64,000 bases of DNA from Phallus indusiatus (GCA_027605045.1 JAQFWX010000034.1:1-64000); one strand, 5' to 3'. Shown: positions 12,924 through 26,363, counted from the stretch's first letter. Translations and numbers: made by a program. Notes: generated from the sequence alone by a model not told the origin.

Positions 12924-13676
12924 GGGGTGGAGGAGAAAAATTGGAGAGCTTAAATAAAGAATGTGAGCTGAGTAAAAGGATAAAGGGATGCACACGTGCA
13001 CTTGAACAAAGGAAAAGAGTTCACGTGGTCACGATCGGTGGATTTAGCAGGAGGACAAAGGAGTGTAGCAGCAGGTTAGATATACCCGCAACAAGGGAAC
13101 TCAATGGAGTTGAGAACAAACGAGAGCGTCGAAACGATGACAAAGGAGTAGCCTTTAACAAAATATTTAGTTTTTATTACCTTTAGTTATCTTGCGGGTA
13201 TTCATTGACACGACTCAGAGTACAATATGCATTCGTTCATCTGTACAACAATAAAAACACGTGTATTATACCATCAATTTACATACATAAAATCCACGAA
13301 ATACCCGAACCCGGGTTTTTTGGCTTGGATTTACATAAAAAAACGTCGAAAACATTGGCAATGACTTCTCATTTTACGATGATGCATATTAGGCGATATT
13401 TACTCTTTCGTCAGTTTGCCTATCAACCTCATTGAAGAAGTGGACTTCTAAGCAGCCACCGTGGGTGTCGCTTACTTTTTGTTCTCGATAAAAAAGATTT
13501 ATAGTAAAAAGCGTGCTACGTAATGAGGAAGAGAAGTGTAATGCGAGTCGTGGATCAAATGTCATTAACAAAATAAATCATACTAAAAAAATTGCGAGGT
13601 GTCCTTGAATGTTTCATGAATTCATAATTAAAATGCATAAAATAAAGAAAAAAAGAAACATCGAATGAGCTGGAAA
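12924..13676. other. Convergent intergenic region
   Basis: 3' flanks of the F-box gene (plus) and FAB1 (minus). AT-rich, with poly-A/T runs near 13560-13660 suited to transcript ends. No gene seen. Confidence 0.4.
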
Positions 13677-16600
13677 TCAATCCATCATGCCATCGCCTTC
13701 TTCGTTAGATTGGGTTTTATCTTGCATCCAGCGATCCGGAACCTAATTCATATGACCACAGAGATTAGTTTTCTTAGTTTGAAAGTGTCGAGGAACGTAA
13801 ATACTCACAAGAGGAAAGTAACGCTCCATGGCACTTTTAAATCTGGCCTTGTACTGCTTTGGTGTTACGATGGTCGGTTCTCCCTTCAACGCACCTCCGC
13901 CAAGGAACGAAGCATCTTTAACCCAACTTTCTAACTTCTTATCCCAAGTGTATGTGCGGATGTAGTCTACCTTAGTTCAGTATCATGAAACAAAAATGTG
14001 TAAAATCGCATACGTACCCACAATCCCCACTACTAGTTCGTTTTTGACGCTGTCGATACCTACAACCAAGGAATAGTCCATGACGTTGAGATCGGATAAA
14101 AACTTGGTGTCGTTTCGTAGTGTTGCTTGAAAAATGCGTTTGGAATGTTCACGAATATACAACGGATTTAAGTGTGCAGCTATATCACACAGTTAGTTTG
14201 GTCTGTTCAATCAGCTTGAGGATAAATATAATCACTTTTGACGAGATTCTCGTCCAGTAACACTTCGTTTTCTTTACCAGTGGCAGGCACATGTCGGTTT
14301 CTAGTCGAACCTTTCAGATCGTAAATCTACAAGACACAAAAAGTAAGTCTTTGATGCACACACACACACATGAACATACACTTACTTTGGTAAACCTGCG
14401 GTCGTAGAAAAGATTTTCCATAACGAGGAAAACCGACGAAGCTGTCTTAGGTTTGATCCCACGCTTAGCATCCTTAGGACGAGTGAAACTGATTCGATAA
14501 CAGCCAAAGATCTTGGCAAGCAAGGTTGGACGCTGAAAAGAGTCAGAGTCAATCGGTGATCGGATTTTTGTAGGAATACATACGCCATCCGCAATTGTCG
14601 AAGCCATGTAATCGAAATATGCTGGAGCGAAGGTAGCCATTGAAGACATCTCTGCTTTGGACAATTCTTTCGCTATGAACCGGTCGTCTAACATTCCCAA
14701 ACCAAAACTTAGATAGCTGACGAAAAAATATTGTTTGAAGTCTCACCTTGAGTCTTTAAAAAACCGGAGCCAGATTTACCACCCTTGGCATTCCACTTGA
14801 TACAGCGTGCAAGAGACTCAATGATGCTCTTCTCGCATTCATAAATCCTTCGCAATGCGTGAAATTGTTCGGGAAACATGAGTACGCAAGTGATAATAAT
14901 GTCGTCAAACGCAAAGTCAAAGGCTAAAGAAAGTATGTCAATATCGTACCCAGTCGACTCGAGTAATGAAAAGAAAACACTGACACCAAGCATATTCCGA
15001 TCCAGAGGTTTGCTTAAGAAACTGTACAGCATCGCCTTCTTCCTCATGATCAAGATCCACTACACCCCAAGAAGACGTTGACTCCGTAATGGAATGATCG
15101 TCAGACATGAACGGTTCAGCGTTCTCAATGATCCTAGACTTGCGTCGCGCAAAACGAGCCGCTTTCTGCCGTTCTCTATAATCCTTACAACTAGTTTTTG
15201 AATCAGTAACGCTAAATTAAAACAAAGGATAAGAAGATGAAACAGACCTAAGTGCAACAGCGATGATAGAAGTCGGTTCGTCAGTCCTTAGTGCAATTGG
15301 CGAGTCTTGGTGTATATGAACAGGATCAGCAATGAGATCCTCAAACGAGTCAACAAGATTCCTGGGTAGCCCTTGTTGTTGTGACCATAATCCAGACAGC
15401 GTTTTGATAAATGATCCTTTCTCTTGAAGGATGTGGGTACCTTCAAATGACGTCAATGCGGGTGAACCCGACCTAAAAGACGGAATTCCAGGCGAAGGAG
15501 GAACGGAGGAGAATAAAGATTGATTTGAGATTGGGGTGTTCAACGAAGATTGGCGAACGACGGTCTGAACGGGAACAGGGATGTTCTGCGATGCAGTAGG
15601 ACTGGGCTCTTTGCTCGATTCTGGCGGAGTTGTTTCTGCACTTGGTGGAGAGGGTGTCTCAACGATGGAAGAATCTCCTCCGGATGAAGAAGGTTGAGAG
15701 TCTGTATTATCCCGCTGAGGTTGAGATCCCTCTTCTTCTTCCCCATCTTCCTCGTCGTCTGCGTCGCTGGATTCATCATTGCTGTCTGACTCATTGAAGA
15801 TCACTTGTTGCAAGTTCTCGATGACATGCACGCTAGGGCGCCCAGAAGCAACAGGACGAGCCCGTCGTCCCCTGAGAAGTGCATAAGGTCGGTTCGCCCT
15901 TTCAGTGTCCCTGGCTATTCTTTCAAATTGCCGAGCGAGAGTGGAAACTTTTGAATTCGTATTCCCCCGTCGTAACGTGCTTTTAGTGTTTGTCCGAAGA
16001 GTTGATCTTTCGCGTGACGCAATTCTTTGTGTGCCTTTTCCTTTAATAGTTTTGGAAGAGATTTCACGTGAAAAGGCACCGACGGATAAAGCGCTGGCTT
16101 TTGAATTCGAACGCTTATCGGGAGAAACCTGTCTCGAAGAATTCCGAGTTTCAGGCATTCCAGTTGATATGGGCGCCGGTATTCGACTAGCGTTGCCCTG
16201 GTCGGTTTGCTGGCGTCGACTAGTCAAGTACTTCGGAGCAATGTTAGCCGCGTAACTTTGTTCAAAGTCGGATAAGAATGGCTGCAGAGGTTTCTTCGTC
16301 CGCGTACGACGAACACGAGGGCTTGTAGTTTCTCTCTCAGCGGGAGATTTCTTGGGTTCTGAAACCTCATACTGTTTCACTAAGGCTGGAACCTTTATTC
16401 TAGGTGCAGTAGGCCGAGGAAGTCTAGAGATGTAGGTCTTGTTATTGGACACCTGTAGATTCGTTTAGTAAACAGGTGATCAACGAGAAGGTGAAACTAT
16501 CCTTACCCGAGACAGAGCACGGCTACCACTGATAGTCGAATCGCTCTCAATATCTGACTTCGGGGACCGACATTCTTGTATACTTTCTACTTGTGGAGGC

Positions 16601-19600
16601 GGCGCAGGTTCAACCTGCTGTTCCGGTGCCGCTGAAGAAGTCAGCTCTCCAACGCTGTCGTTCATCTCTGTTCCCTCGGGGGATTCATGAAGTACCGATT
16701 GTTCCATATTCTCCTCCTTCTCTACGATGTTAGCATCAGTGGGAGCAGGTAACGCCGAATTCGAAGCGAGTTTGTCTTCGTATGTGGACTCCGTCTCTGA
16801 GGCAGATGATGGCAATTGCACAATGCCAGTTCGGCGCCGAACAGAACCACTCTCAGCCTCCGACACCCCACTGGAAGGCAACTTGTCAATAGTTGTGGAC
16901 GACTCGTTCCTCTTGCTGGACCAAATTACCGAACCAATTCCAGAAGCACGACGGACTTCCTTTTCTCGAGGTTTCGGCAGCATATCTAACTTGGATTGCC
17001 ATCCATACATGTATTCTTGAAGGAGTTGTCTTGCACGTCCTAGAGCGAGAGTATCGGTAGGAGGCGACTCTTGATAAATCCGGTGTATGTCTTTGGCCAT
17101 CTGAATACGATGTTTCTCAGCTTCTCGAAGGTAGGCTGCAGCTTTGATAGATGCATCGGGATAAGAGTCTCCAAATTCAAGGAGTAGCAGTTTCAGGTCA
17201 TGTATCAAACCCGCGAACCATGTTGCATTCCGCTCTAACATACGGAGATAATAGTTGTTCTTGAGCTCTAAGAGTACCTCTGGTCGTACGAGAACACGTC
17301 TGGGAGGAAAACGATTTCTTGTAGGACAATAGGTTCGGTGTAGAATCGAAGGACAGTGCCTTTGTATGCGAAATATCTTGTATGATCCAAATAAATATTA
17401 TGCGCGCAGCCAGCACCGGGGACAATGAGAACATCGGCAGGGTAAAAGTATAACTCGAGAAATTTGGCGAACGAATATCTGAGTGTTTCCTCGCTGACGG
17501 GAATGAAAGGCGTGGCTTGCCCACATCGACGACATACGCTCCAAGTCGTCACCAAATCCTGTATAGGGGCGTCCAAGGACTTGGCTTGTATCTTCCCGCT
17601 CCATGGTTCAGCCACGATGATAAGTTTACTTTCGTTGTGAACATAAACTTTGCAATGAGCTGTAATTTGTTCTTCACACGAAGAACAAACTGTTTTCTTG
17701 TCTTTGGACGGCGTGAGACCTTCAGCAACAGTCCTGTCGATGAAGTAACCAAGTGTGCAATCGTTCTCGCCGTAGTACGTGAAGAATGTCAGAACTGGAT
17801 TATGACACGGTTTGCATTGATGGCTTTCGGCTAAAGGCGCAACGAATTCACGAACGGCCAGGGTCTGATAATGTTCAATTGCAAAATCATTAGGGTTCTC
17901 GCGTAGATACCATTCCCAGATAGGACGATGCTCGTCGTATTGGAATTGTGCCAGGCCAAGTGTGCTCTCTTTGGTAAGCTCCGAAGCTTGTTTCATAGGT
18001 ACAGGTTTTTCCACGAGAGAAAAGTCTTCTTCAGTTTCGGTAGGAGCATCAAGGGCGGGGACAAAGATTGATGCAATGGAGTCACGCATCGCTTCGACAT
18101 CTACCTCTTTATTGTTTGCACCATAGTCAAAGTATCCTAAGAAGATGATCAGCAATTGAAGCAACTTAAGCTTATTAAAAAGCATACCAGTAACGGGTTC
18201 GCCTAACTTCAGAACAGGAAGTGCTGCAGGAGTGACTTGCAGGTCTGGAAGAACCAAAGGGGATGCCTCCGCAGGTAACTCGGAAGCCTTGATAGTCACC
18301 TCTCTATCATGACCCGAAGGCCGTTTTTCCTCCTTCTGAACCACTTCGTCTTCCCAAGCGGCTTTAAGCTCTCTCAGCATATCATCCAACTCTTTCATAC
18401 GTCGAATAGGATAAGGAGGAGGAAACCGTAATGTAGCAGAGACAGAGATAAAGTTCTTGAGATACGGCTCAACCGACTCGCAAATACGTTGCGTTAGCTT
18501 CATGCGAGCCACATCCTCTGGAGGTAGATCGTCTTCGTCGAGCAGAGCAGAGCCTTTGACGGTAGGGCTGACGACAACAGCTGAATCTCCGGCATCGAGC
18601 TCAGTAGAATCATAATCTGCAGCCGTCGGAGCCGGAAGCCAACGAGGAGGGGGTACCATTGTACCTTCCGGTCCGGCATTTGCCAAGAACGACAACGTAG
18701 GAATCGAAAGCGTGCGCGGCCGAATAGAAGGAACGGAATATGACAAAGCAGGAGTTGGAGAAGAAGAGGAGGAAGAAGGAATAGCATCGGCATTAGTAAC
18801 CGGAGGAAGCGTTATGACGGAGTCTTTCCAAAGATGAGTTTCCATTTTCAGATTGCGCACGACGAAGGCCAAGAAACGCGTGACGTTCTTGATGCGTCGT
18901 AGGAGTGTGATATCGCCGCCTCGTAAGATGATGGTACATCCCATCTCGCGATAGCATCCTTCAAAGCGCATGTACGTTTTCCGACGACCTGGTATGAGTG
19001 GATGATCGAACGTCTGCAGCTGAAAGCGTGTGCAATGTCCTAGTCTCGGTTCGACGGCAAGCCTGTCCATGGAAGATAAAACGTCCGCTTGGGTCATACG
19101 AGCGACGAGTTGGATAGCAGAAGCTTTAACGCTACGAGCAACAGCGATGTTTTGTTCAAGTAAAGCCTCCAGGGCTATTCGACTAACAGACTTCTCGACG
19201 AGCAAGACGTGTGGACGTAACGCTGCAACTCGTCCGACCAGGTTGGTAAGGTATTGCTTCTCTTGATTAACAAGCGGATCCAGATGCATGTATTGCCCTT
19301 CAACACGATGAAATTCGAATGGGAAAGTGACCAGCATAACACGAGGATTCCGGATAGTACGAGCCATATGTTTGTGCGCGACGTTCTTTGTGATCACAGC
19401 TCCGTCGACGTACTCAGAGTCACGAGGAGAGCCACCCGGTATCTTCTTGATCTTCACATGCTGCCGAACGTCCATTGAGGAAGACGGAATGAAAGCTAGA
19501 TCGCGCGCCATTTGAAGAGAAAGTCTGAGCAGCGTTTCTTCCCATTCCTTGACATTTGGAACGCCTTCACGAGTTAGCATTTGACGAAGAACAACCCGTA

Positions 19601-21124
19601 GATGGAACATTGAACTGGCATTGAGTTCTTGAGCATAACTAGAAACTTGTGTTAAAAGTGATAGAGAGACGAGCGAATACAAAAATACGTACGCGGTACT
19701 TTCTCGGCGGGTTCGCCACGCAGACTCAGGGCCTAGTGGACGGTCCAACCGACTTTGTACACGACTTCGCATGAATGGGACAGCGATCTCTGTCTCGGCA
19801 AAAGAATTTACACGTGAGGTGCGTAGACTGATAGGCCACGACACGTCGGAGGAGGGAGCAGGATCATTAATATTAGACGATGATTTAGGGAATTGTATTG
19901 TTGATTGGTCGTCGGAATCACCAGAAGGAAACATTATAGAGCTTTGTGAAAGATTACTGCGAGATTGTTCGAGAGCGGAAGATGGTAAAGAGGGCCGAGT
20001 ATCGCGTTCTTCTCGTTCATGATCTTCGTCTGTTACGTTACGTCTAAACGGGACGGGTATATCGTATTCTGCTGCAGGTGTGATTGGTCTGGAGCGCGAA
20101 GAACCTGAGCCATCATCGGAAAGTTGCCGACGAGTTTCGGCAATGGAAAATAAGTTGAAAGGTTCGTCCTTCCGGTAGAATATTTGGGAAGCAGCAAACG
20201 GACTGTGTGTAACTGGCATTTGTGATGTTATTCCAGAGGCAACTGAACGTCGATCGTCGTCATCATCGTCGGCACCCCCTTTCTCGAGCTTCTCCAAGCA
20301 TAAATTACAAACTCTGACCATCCCATCCTGACCGAATCTTGATCCTTTGATGATGTTTGACGCGCAGCGTGAACAAAATATTTGACCACATATTCGACAA
20401 TGGTGTTTCCGACGCCAGGTTGTGAAAACACTTTTACAGTCGTAACATTCTTTCGCTTTAGCATCGTCCATCCAGTAGTCGCGCGAGAGGCCTGTGTCAG
20501 GCAGGTAAGCTCCTCGAGGCACATACGATAAGGCATTCGTGTATTTGACAAACCTTCTCCACGAATCCGTCTGATTATCTTTGATACTGAGGCTGTTCTC
20601 TGAAGATTGCCGCTACCTGTGGTACGAACGCTTCTTGCGTCGTCGGCAATGGGGAATCCAGGAATTGTGGTTCCATAAGTCGGATCGCTCGGCTCAATAG
20701 GAGAGGGCACCATTCCGCTTCTAGAAGAAGCAGAATCATGTGCGAGACCCAAGGATGGCGCTTCAGAGATGACTGGTGTAAGAAAAACAAGTGGCGGGGC
20801 TGGTGTTGTATTGGCAACGGAAAGGGAGCTTGGTTTCGGTTTATCCGACTGCGTGCGTGGTGGCGGAGCTGTAGGCATCGAAGCGTCCTTGTGTTGCGTA
20901 TTGTTGGATTGAGAAGCCGAATGGTTTGTAGAGGAAGAGGATAGTGGTGCTGTCAGGGTATTCTTGACTAGGGATAAGAGTGAAGTGACGATGGCATAGG
21001 AAGACTGGTCGTGTTCGTCCTCTTCTGAGAAAGGATTAAAGGTCGTAAGGCTCGTGACATCATCTAGCGACTTGAAACTCTTCTGACGGGGCAATCCATT
21101 CGACGCTACGGACGAGGTTTCCAT
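13677..21124 (-). CDS. FAB1: FAB1/PIKfyve phosphatidylinositol-3-phosphate 5-kinase
   Basis: It makes PtdIns(3,5)P2 on late endosome and vacuole membranes, controlling vacuole size and trafficking. The inferred protein is about 2,250 residues, start [10 protein letters not shown], stop TGA at 13677. Domain order: disordered N-terminus; FYVE zinc finger ([27 protein letters not shown]) after the join [22 protein letters not shown]-1/chaperonin-like domain ([28 protein letters not shown]); Cys-rich CHK region ([36 protein letters not shown]); long acidic/Ser-rich linker; C-terminal PIP kinase ([75 protein letters not shown]). All diagnostic kinase motifs are present. Two in-frame, stop-free introns probably lie at 19639-19692 and 18137-18187. 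At about 17299-17313 the frame must shift by one base to continue into [19 protein letters not shown]. Confidence 0.93.
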
Positions 21125-22221
21125 TCCAGACTACAGCCCACGAAAGCTGGGCGGCGCGGGTCTCGGAGATGAAAAACAGACAACCAAATGAGACTGACGC
21201 GATTAGAAACAGCAGTTTTTTTTTAATAATCTTCGCTCTTTGAGAGTATAGTATGTGCAAACTTACCCGAAAGGAGTCGGATGTTTCGAAAAAGGCTGGT
21301 TTGATCGGCCTCTAGTTGTTGGATTCCATCGATGTAACACGCGTCACACGGGGGACGGCAGGGTTCCGTTGGTTTTCGTCACCTTGACATTAACAACATC
21401 AGTCCTCTAAACATGAATATCACATTGTTGTTCTGCAGGGAAAGAAACATTTAGTTATTATGTATCCTTGGCTGGGCTGCTGGTTGACTGCTGGGTTAAC
21501 GTTTGTGCTGGGTAGCGTCACCGGCTCGGAGTCTTGAAGGAACATTGGCAACGTCATTCAATTAAGAATTCCTCGGCTTGACCTTCGTATCAAAAATCCA
21601 AGCTTCTTGAATTCCACTGATGTCGTCATCTGACTGCTCCCGCGGTTTCAGAACGAACAGGTGAGTGACGGTCAGTCCATCCAGTTTTGCTGATATAGAC
21701 TCTAGACTCATTGAACACAATAGCTACGCGATAACATATACAAAATCGGTTCCCAACTCCGAGTGTGTTGACAAATGTTTTCAAGCTTTTGGAATATCCC
21801 TCGCGTTTGTATCTGTATACCTTCCTGACCTTGTGCTGATTCCTCTCCCCACCACCTTGTCACGGAACATTTCTTATCCACCTGCCAATTCATTTTCGTC
21901 CACATCGAATCAACGGCATCATTCTGTGAACCTATCCATACGACTCATGCCATATTACCTCCCGCATTTGAACCTTCTTTTGAAATTAGAACTTAGACTC
22001 CCGACCAACTAGCATCGATTCTGTAAATACAGCGATACTTATGACGATAACATGGAAAACATGTCCCGAACTTCTGGTTGTGCAGCGTCATTTGGTGTCA
22101 TAGGGACTGTTTTATATCCCGATTGGCAAGCTATTCTAGGTCAATGACACATACAAAGTTACAAGTCGCATATAAATCGGTGGTCTATGTTTCATTTGCT
22201 TACAGGTCAGTCCTATTACAT
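21125..22221. other. Divergent promoter region; left arm of the hydrolase duplication
   Basis: About 1.1 kb between FAB1 and hydrolase 1. From about 21450 rightwards the sequence is recognisably related to 23900-24700, the region in front of hydrolase 2: shared stretches include GGCTCGGAGTC followed by CAACGTCAT, and GTCATCTGACT. The duplicated segment therefore includes non-coding upstream DNA. Confidence 0.55.
22171..22176 (+). promoter_or_regulatory. TATA box of hydrolase 1
   Basis: TATAAA in the context GCATATAAATCGGTGG, 46 bp before the ATG at 22222; a matching element occurs in front of the duplicate gene. Confidence 0.5.
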
Positions 22222-23509
22222 ATGTCGACTTTCTTGCTACTCCCCACATTTATAATTTCTTTCTTTCCCGCAGCCCTTGCTTCGGCCTGTGTGTGCAGCT
22301 CCGGACTCGTTCCAGTCTCAGTCAATGTTTCTATTCTCAGAGATCCTACCACCGAGCTCCTGAACTCGACCGACGTGATTCCACTTGAAAAGACGTTCAG
22401 CGTTTTTGGAGAACTATGTCAACCTCTGTCATCGTCTAATTCCAGCGGTTTGTATTTTCTCTCCCGTTCTCCAGACAAACTCTCATAAAAAAACACACAG
22501 ATGACATCCAAATATTACTCCATGGTCAATCGTACACACACGCATACTGGGATATTCCCTGGAACGGATACCAAAACTACTCCTACGTTCAGTTTTCCTG
22601 TCAAAATGGGATTACCTCTTTTGCATATGACAACATCTGCGCCGGTCTATCTTCAATTCCGTCTGTGGCAGCGATTGCATCGACCATCGCACGTCAGGCT
22701 AAAACTGGGCAACTCGCGCAGACTCTAACGGGACAATCAAATCCATTCAACAAGGTGATTGGATTTGGACATTCTGTTGGTTCGACGATTATGAATTATG
22801 CCGCTATACAAGATGGAGCATCCTCTCCATATGACGCATTGGTTCTGACAGGTTGGGTCTCAAATATAACGTCAACTGTATGATTTGGCTTATTGGTTTT
22901 CCCAGGGTACCTTCACGATCTTGGTTTCATGTTGGTCTTGAGCTTTGATTGTTTTTTTTTGCCATTAATAGTCTATTACAGAGAAAACTCTCAATCGACC
23001 AGCGTTCCAGCAAGCCAAGCCGATCCAGGTCGATTCGGAAATCTAGATTTAGGATATATAACAACAGTCGGAGCTAATCGTTCCGCTTATTACGGTCCCA
23101 CAAATAACTCTTTCTCTCCGATTGTATTCCAGCTGGACGTTCTAACTTTCGATGTCGGATCCATTTTCGTGGAGCTACAATCACCTTTCACATATTTCCC
23201 AGCTCCGGGGTTTCAAGGGTCTGTAGCTGAAATGGTCGGACAATTTGATCAGTTGCATTGCATAACTGATGGAGGTCCTTGTGTTCAAAGTGCGCTTCAG
23301 AGCTCTGAGCCTCCTTTTTTCCCCAATTCGAAGAATGTTACCACGGTGGGTAGTAGTATCCCTGATCAATAAATCTGTATTTCATAAATATTTTTTCGCT
23401 GCAGATCGTTATACCTAATACTGGACATTCTTTGAACCTTGAATTCACCGCATCCATGTCCTTCCGAATAATGAATGATCTGTTCGCTCAATATGTAGAA
23501 GAAGATTGA
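22222..23509 (+). CDS. Secreted alpha/beta-hydrolase 1
   Basis: Probable extracellular esterase or lipase-like hydrolase; substrate unknown. Start ATG at 22222 gives a clear signal peptide (MSTFLLLPTFIISFFPAALA, then SACVC). Five exons: after SSSNSSG a short intron leads to DDIQ..LHGQSYTHAYW, then the nucleophile elbow GFGHSVGS with its serine, then a tiny exon YLHDLGF, then SQADPGRFGNLDLGY..YYGPTNNSFSP..FTYFPAPGF, and a last exon with VIPNTGHSLN carrying the likely catalytic histidine. The acid residue is not certain; an Asp in CITDGGPC is a candidate. Many N-x-S/T sites agree with secretion. About 360 residues. It is a tandem paralogue of the next gene, with the same exon structure and all reading frames open. 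Confidence 0.8.
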
Positions 23510-24708
23510 GTTAGCTAGATAACTTCCCTTGTAGGAATAGGAATGAGAAATAAACATGTCTCATAATTTTGAATCTGGGAACGAACGGAGGACTAAATTC
23601 TTTCGCGTAACTTTCGCGCGCCCGCGGACTTCAATAGAGACTGATTCTACATCCGCGGTCTCCTACAATCAAATCTCAAAATCCCTCTGAGCCCCTCGAT
23701 ATTTCTAATAATTCTAGTTCAGTCCAATGCTGGATTCCATCTAAATTCCATCAATGTAACGGCTCGTGACGGCACCAGTCACAACGGAAAGATCCGCTAG
23801 TTTTTGACGATTTTTTCCCAAATCATCTTGGCATGGTAATTGACGACTTCGGACATTATAATTGACAATGGGTGGGTAATGATTTACTGTTCAGTGTGAA
23901 ATAATAGTTATCATGTATCAGAATTGGCGGAGGCCCTGAATAACTGGGCTTTTCGTTGGCTGCTACTTACAGGGCCGGGCTCGGAGTCAAGGAAGTAGCT
24001 TGCAACGTCATCCAGACACGAATTTCCTCAGCGATATTTTGTTCGTCTTCCCTGAATATCATATCAGAAGTATGAGCTTCTCAAGATTCTACGGGGTGTC
24101 GTCATCTGACTACTCTCCCGTGATTTTCAAAACGAAAAGAACAGTCGGTTTATCAGCCATGATGACGAACCTTTCAAATATCAATATACACTTCGTGCAC
24201 ATCATCACCAAGTATGTTGACGAGCCTTCTCAAGCTTTTGCTACCAAAACAACCTTTTATCTTAGATTGTCCCTCGCACTTACATACATCGTATTACTTC
24301 AATTTTTGTTGGTGCCTTCCCTCCATGCACCTTGTTACCGGAACATTCCTTAATATACCTGTCAACGTCAATCTATTCCTGGAGAAGGGTCGTAATAATT
24401 TAGCAGCGTTCCTTCGGCTTCCGTGGGCACCATCGGATACAAGTCATGTGCTATTTACCCCGGACTGGTATCAATTTTCTACTACAAGCACAGACATAAT
24501 GACATCCGCGACAACATGGAATCCATTATCTTCCAATTTCTAATCATCTTTGTTATTTGTATGGCATCGTGACTGCTTCAATCCCGGTTGGCAAGCTATG
24601 CCAGATTTGAAGAGGGATAATAATACGACCGGAAACTGCAAGTCTCGTATAAATGACGTGGACAATCCTTTTCCACTCACTTCCAGCTCAGCCTTATTTT
24701 TTTTACGA
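23510..24708. other. Intergenic region between duplicated hydrolases
   Basis: 3' flank of hydrolase 1 and promoter of hydrolase 2. The part from about 23900 onward matches the upstream region of hydrolase 1. Open frames at 24000-24540 have counterparts at 21665-22012 but no conserved reading frame, so they look like duplicated non-coding DNA. Confidence 0.5.
24648..24653 (+). promoter_or_regulatory. TATA box of hydrolase 2
   Basis: TATAAA in TCGTATAAATGACGTGG, 56 bp before the ATG at 24709, equivalent in position to the element in front of hydrolase 1. Confidence 0.5.
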
Positions 24709-26046
24709 ATGTCGACCGCTCTGCTGCTCCCCGCATTGTTAATTTCTTTCCTTCCCACCATCCTCGCTTCAGCCTGTTTGTGCAGCTCCGGACTTATTCC
24801 CGTCTCAATTGATGTATCTATCCCCAGGGATCCTTCCACAGAGCTCCTGAACACGACAGACTTGGTTCGACTTGAGAAGACATTTAATGTCTATGGAGAA
24901 TTATGCCAGCCTCTGTCATCTTCCAACTTCAACGGTTTGTTTTTTTTTGCTCCCCCGATCGCCGAACATTTCGAACTCTTCTTAACCAACAACACAGATG
25001 ACATCCAAGTACTACTTCATGGTCAATCGTACACACACGCATACTGGGATATCTCATGGAATGGATACCAAAATTATTCTTATGTCCAGTTTTCCTGTCA
25101 AAATGGAATCACCTCTTTTGCATATGATAACATCTGCGCCGGACTTTCTTCAAAACCACAATCTGAAGAATGTCAACTCCCGTCTGTGGCGGCAATTGCG
25201 TCGACCATTGCACGTCAAGCCAAAACTGGGCAACTCGCACAGACCCTAACGGGACAATCGAAATCGTTCAAAAATGTTGTTGGGTTTGGTCATTCTATTG
25301 GTTCGGCGGTCATGAATTATGTCGCTATTACAGAGGGTGCTTCGTCTCCATATGACGCACTGGTTCTTACAGGTTTGATCATACAGACTTAGCAATCATT
25401 TAAGTAAATAGCTCATTTGGTTTTAGGATACATTCACGATCTAGCTTACATGTCAGTCCGGTGTTTCAACCTTTTTCTCGTCATCACCGACTGATAAAGG
25501 AATTTGACAGAGAACACCCCCAAGCAGTCAGTACAATAGCAAGTGAAGCAGATCCAGGTCGATTTGGCAATCTCGATTCAGGATACGTAACAACACTCGG
25601 GGCGACCCGTTCCATTTACTACGGTCCCACGAATGATTCTTTCTCTCCAGCTGTATTTCAACTGGACGTCCTTACTTTTGACGTTGGATCCATGTTCTTA
25701 GTCAAACAAACACCCTTCACATATTTCCCAGCTGCAGGGTTTCGGGGACCTGTCGCTGAGATGGTTGGACAATTTGATTTATTGCATTGCATCCCAGATG
25801 GAGGACCTTGTGTCCAAAGCGTGATTCAAAACTCCGAGCCGGCTTTTTTCCCAGACTCCAAAAATGTTTCTACGGTGAGTGATATTATTCACGTCGATGG
25901 GATCTTCTCCGCGGTTTAACTGATCTTTGTTGTTGTTGCAGATTGTTATACCTGAAACAGGTCATGCTTTGAACGCGGAGTTCACTGCATCACTGTCCTT
26001 CCAAACAATGAATAATCTATTCGCCGACTTTGTAGAAAAAATATGA
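24709..26046 (+). CDS. Secreted alpha/beta-hydrolase 2
   Basis: Tandem duplicate of hydrolase 1 with the same five-exon structure. Signal peptide MSTALLLPALLISFLPTILA, then SACLCSSGL. Nucleophile elbow GFGHSIGS near the middle, catalytic-histidine candidate in VIPETGHALN in the last exon, which ends FADFVEKI. The first intron (GTTTGT..CACAG) joins SNFN to DDIQVLLHGQSYTHAYW. It has a four- to six-residue extra loop (KPQSEECQ) missing from hydrolase 1, probably from movement of an intron border or a small indel. The open frame extends upstream of 24709, but the signal peptide and TATA position favour this start. About 365 residues. Substrate unknown; extracellular location is inferred from the signal peptide. 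Confidence 0.82.
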
Positions 26047-26363
26047 GATATTTAGACCACCCCTTTTTTTGTAGTATGTAATGATGAAAAAAAAAAGAAA
26101 CTTCTTATCAGAAAGATTCTTCTTCCGTATAAATAGAAATTTTTGAAACATGGCAAAGTACATTACATACTAAATTCATGACATAAAACGGGAGAGGAGT
26201 GGACACGCAATGACCGCCGCCCGCCTAGTGCGGACTTCGAACTGGGCAACTTGGTTCAGTATATATATGTACTACTTAGTACCATGTCGAAAATGTTATC
26301 CCCATTCTTTTCATACACTCCGTTCACATTAACTGTACCGGAAACATCGTCAACTAACTACTC
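26047..26363. other. Short intergenic region
   Basis: 3' flank of hydrolase 2, with an A-rich run at about 26084-26100, then promoter space for the small gene that follows, with a TATATATG stretch near 26262-26270. Confidence 0.35.

Noticed and set aside
17198..17524. 108-codon minus-strand frame inside FAB1
   Set aside because: Out of frame with the conserved Cys-rich region and the following exon; a shadow frame.
21665..22012. 115-codon frame upstream of hydrolase 1, with a related stretch upstream of hydrolase 2
   Set aside because: The matching region at 24100-24500 does not keep the same reading frame, so this is duplicated non-coding DNA.
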